A stretch of DNA of 5,943 nt. Origin: Ghiorsea sp. (GTDB lineage: Bacteria > Pseudomonadota > Zetaproteobacteria > Mariprofundales > Mariprofundaceae). Below, piece after piece: positions 5,134-5,943 of the stretch (position 1 is its first letter; every line of letters begins with the position of its first letter). The stretch covers positions 1 through 5,943 of the forward strand of contig JALUWH010000304.1 of assembly GCA_027019685.1 (NCBI GenBank), read 5' to 3'. Both the position numbers and the translations under genes were made by a program. The notes below the pieces were generated by a model. It ran no database searches. It was not told the origin of the DNA and saw nothing but the letters and a program-made list of their open reading frames with translations.

Positions 5134-5577
5134 ATGAAATTAAACAATATTCAAGCAAGTGAAGGTCAACGTCGTAACCGTAAGCGTTTAGGTTGCGGTA
5201 TTGGAACAGGCCATGGTAAAACTGGTGGTCGTGGGCATAAAGGACAAAAATCACGTTCTGGTGGTGGTGTTATGCGCGGCTTTGAAGGTGGTCAAATGTC
5301 TTTGATTCGCCGTCTTCCAAAGCGTGGTTTTACACCACTTTCGCGCAATACATTCCAATTGATCAATGTTGGTCAATTGAATTGTTTTGAGGCAGGTTCT
5401 ACTGTAGATGCAGCAGCTTTGTATGCAGCAGGCCTTATCCGTAATGCGGTTGACCCTGTAAAGCTTTTAGCATCAGGTGATTGTGGAGTAAAAGTTACTG
5501 TTTCAGTGACAAAAACATCAGCATCGGCGACTGCTAAAGTCGAAAAAGCTGGTGGTTCTGTAGTGGTTTCGGCCTAA
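5134..5577 (+). CDS. rplO: Large ribosomal subunit protein uL15
   Basis: L15 is a late-assembly 50S protein whose extended basic N-terminal arm threads through 23S rRNA. The 147-residue product (144 in E. coli) shows that arm clearly: NRKRLGCGIGTGHGKTGGRGHKGQKSR at about residues 15-41, then GFEGGQMSLIRRLPKRGF (49-66). The globular C-terminal domain carries the L15 signature from about 110 (KLLASGDCGVKVTVSV) to 143. The ATG is 5 nt after GGGGA (5124-5128); a better AAGGA (5116-5120) is 13 nt away. The stop is followed after a single codon by the secY start in the same frame. Confidence 0.97.
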   Translation: MKLNNIQASEGQRRNRKRLGCGIGTGHGKTGGRGHKGQKSRSGGGVMRGFEGGQMSLIRRLPKRGFTPLSRNTFQLINVGQLNCFEAGSTVDAAALYAAGLIRNAVDPVKLLASGDCGVKVTVSVTKTSASATAKVEKAGGSVVVSA

Positions 5578-5580
5578 CAG

Positions 5581-5943
5581 ATGCAACAACCACAACTGGG
5601 AGGTCTTGCCAATATTGGTAAGGCTGGAGAGCTAAAACAACGAATTTTATTCGTCTTGGGTATGTTGATTGTGTATCGTATTGGTGCACATATTCCTGTG
5701 CCAGGCATGGATGCACAGGTACTGGCGCAGTTCTTTGAGCAAACATCCAATTCTCTTTTGGGTTTGTTTGATATGTTTTCAGGTGGGGCACTGTCGCGTC
5801 TAACCATTTTTGCACTAGGCATTATGCCGTATATTTCGGCGTCGATTATTATGCAGTTGCTGCAAGTGGTTTCTCCTAAGCTTGAACAGTTGAAAAAAGA
5901 AGGTGAGGCTGGGCGACGTAAAATCACTCAGTACACCCGTTAT
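5581..5943 (+). CDS. secY: Preprotein translocase subunit SecY, N-terminal 121 residues, cut by the window end
   Basis: SecY forms the SecYEG channel in the inner membrane for protein export and membrane-protein insertion. The visible part begins MQQPQLGGLANIGKAGELKQR. It has the first transmembrane segment at about 22-42 (ILFVLGMLIVYRIGAHIPVPG), the plug region (LLGLFDMFSGGALSRL, 59-74) and the second transmembrane segment with signature FALGIMPYISASIIMQLL at 77-94. The first cytoplasmic loop (KKEGEAGRRKITQYTRY) follows at 105-121. E. coli SecY is nearly identical in these motifs. The ATG is the only plausible start: no in-frame ATG, GTG or TTG follows before the first membrane segment. No SD precedes it. 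The reading frame is open at the right edge. Confidence 0.97.
   Translation, partial: MQQPQLGGLANIGKAGELKQRILFVLGMLIVYRIGAHIPVPGMDAQVLAQFFEQTSNSLLGLFDMFSGGALSRLTIFALGIMPYISASIIMQLLQVVSPKLEQLKKEGEAGRRKITQYTRY
5598..5622 (+). promoter_or_regulatory. Potential hairpin and SD-like GGGAGG just inside secY
   Basis: GGGAGG (5598-5603) is followed by an inverted repeat: CTTGCCA (5605-5611) pairs with TGGTAAG (5616-5622), with one G-U pair, around an ATAT loop. It begins 24 nt downstream of the first base of the secY ATG. There is no SD upstream of that ATG. Whether the structure acts on initiation cannot be told from sequence alone. Confidence 0.3.

Noticed and set aside
5575..5583. Possible L15-SecY fusion by read-through of one TAA, since both genes share a frame.
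   Set aside because: TAA is an efficient stop, no recoding signal was seen, and fusing L15 to a membrane channel would make no sense for either protein.
1..5943. Mobile elements, CRISPR arrays, tRNA or rRNA genes, riboswitches, rho-independent terminators, or a novel gene inserted in the cluster.
   Set aside because: Nothing of the kind is visible: the coding sequences cover almost every base, gaps are at most 31 nt, and no hairpin followed by a T-run lies in any gap.

Overview
This window is an uninterrupted piece of the bacterial S10-spc ribosomal protein cluster, all on the + strand. In order it holds the last codons of rplV, then rpsC, rplP, rpmC, rpsQ, rplN, rplX, rplE, rpsN, rpsH, rplF, rplR, rpsE, rpmD and rplO, and the first 121 codons of secY, which runs off the right edge. 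The order matches the end of the Escherichia coli S10 operon (rplV to rpsQ) joined directly to its spc operon (rplN to secY). No gene is missing, inserted, broken or rearranged.

The genes are very tightly packed. The largest gap is 31 nt (rplF-rplR), rplP and rpmC overlap by 4 nt, and secY starts 3 nt after the rplO stop. I found no convincing promoter or terminator. Even the rpsQ-rplN junction, where E. coli begins a separate spc transcript, is only 10 nt, so the whole window is probably transcribed as one message. Most genes have a clear Shine-Dalgarno (SD) sequence (GGAG, AGGAG or AGAGG) 5-10 nt before the start. secY is the exception. rplR alone uses GTG.

The proteins look proteobacterial (L16, S5, L5 and SecY resemble alpha/beta/gamma sequences), but S14 is the 61-residue four-cysteine zinc form rather than the ~101-residue zinc-free form usual in alpha-, beta- and gammaproteobacteria. 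L24 also carries a C-terminal four-cysteine zinc ribbon that E. coli L24 lacks. With a moderately AT-leaning composition and CGT/GGT/GTT-rich codons, this suggests a proteobacterium outside those three classes. A zetaproteobacterium or a deltaproteobacterial-type lineage is possible, but this is a tentative inference.

Together the products build both subunits: S3, S14, S5, S8 and S17 in the 30S; L22, L16, L29, L14, L24, L5, L6, L18, L30 and L15 in the 50S. SecY forms the protein-export channel on which many of these ribosomes dock.

I see no undescribed biological system here. The points worth a second look are fine-scale: a strong potential RNA hairpin plus a start-codon-in-loop hairpin at the rplX-rplE junction (where S8 represses the spc operon in E. 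coli), UAG stops always fused to the next gene's SD, an SD-less secY start, and a lysine-to-alanine change in the spectinomycin loop of S5.
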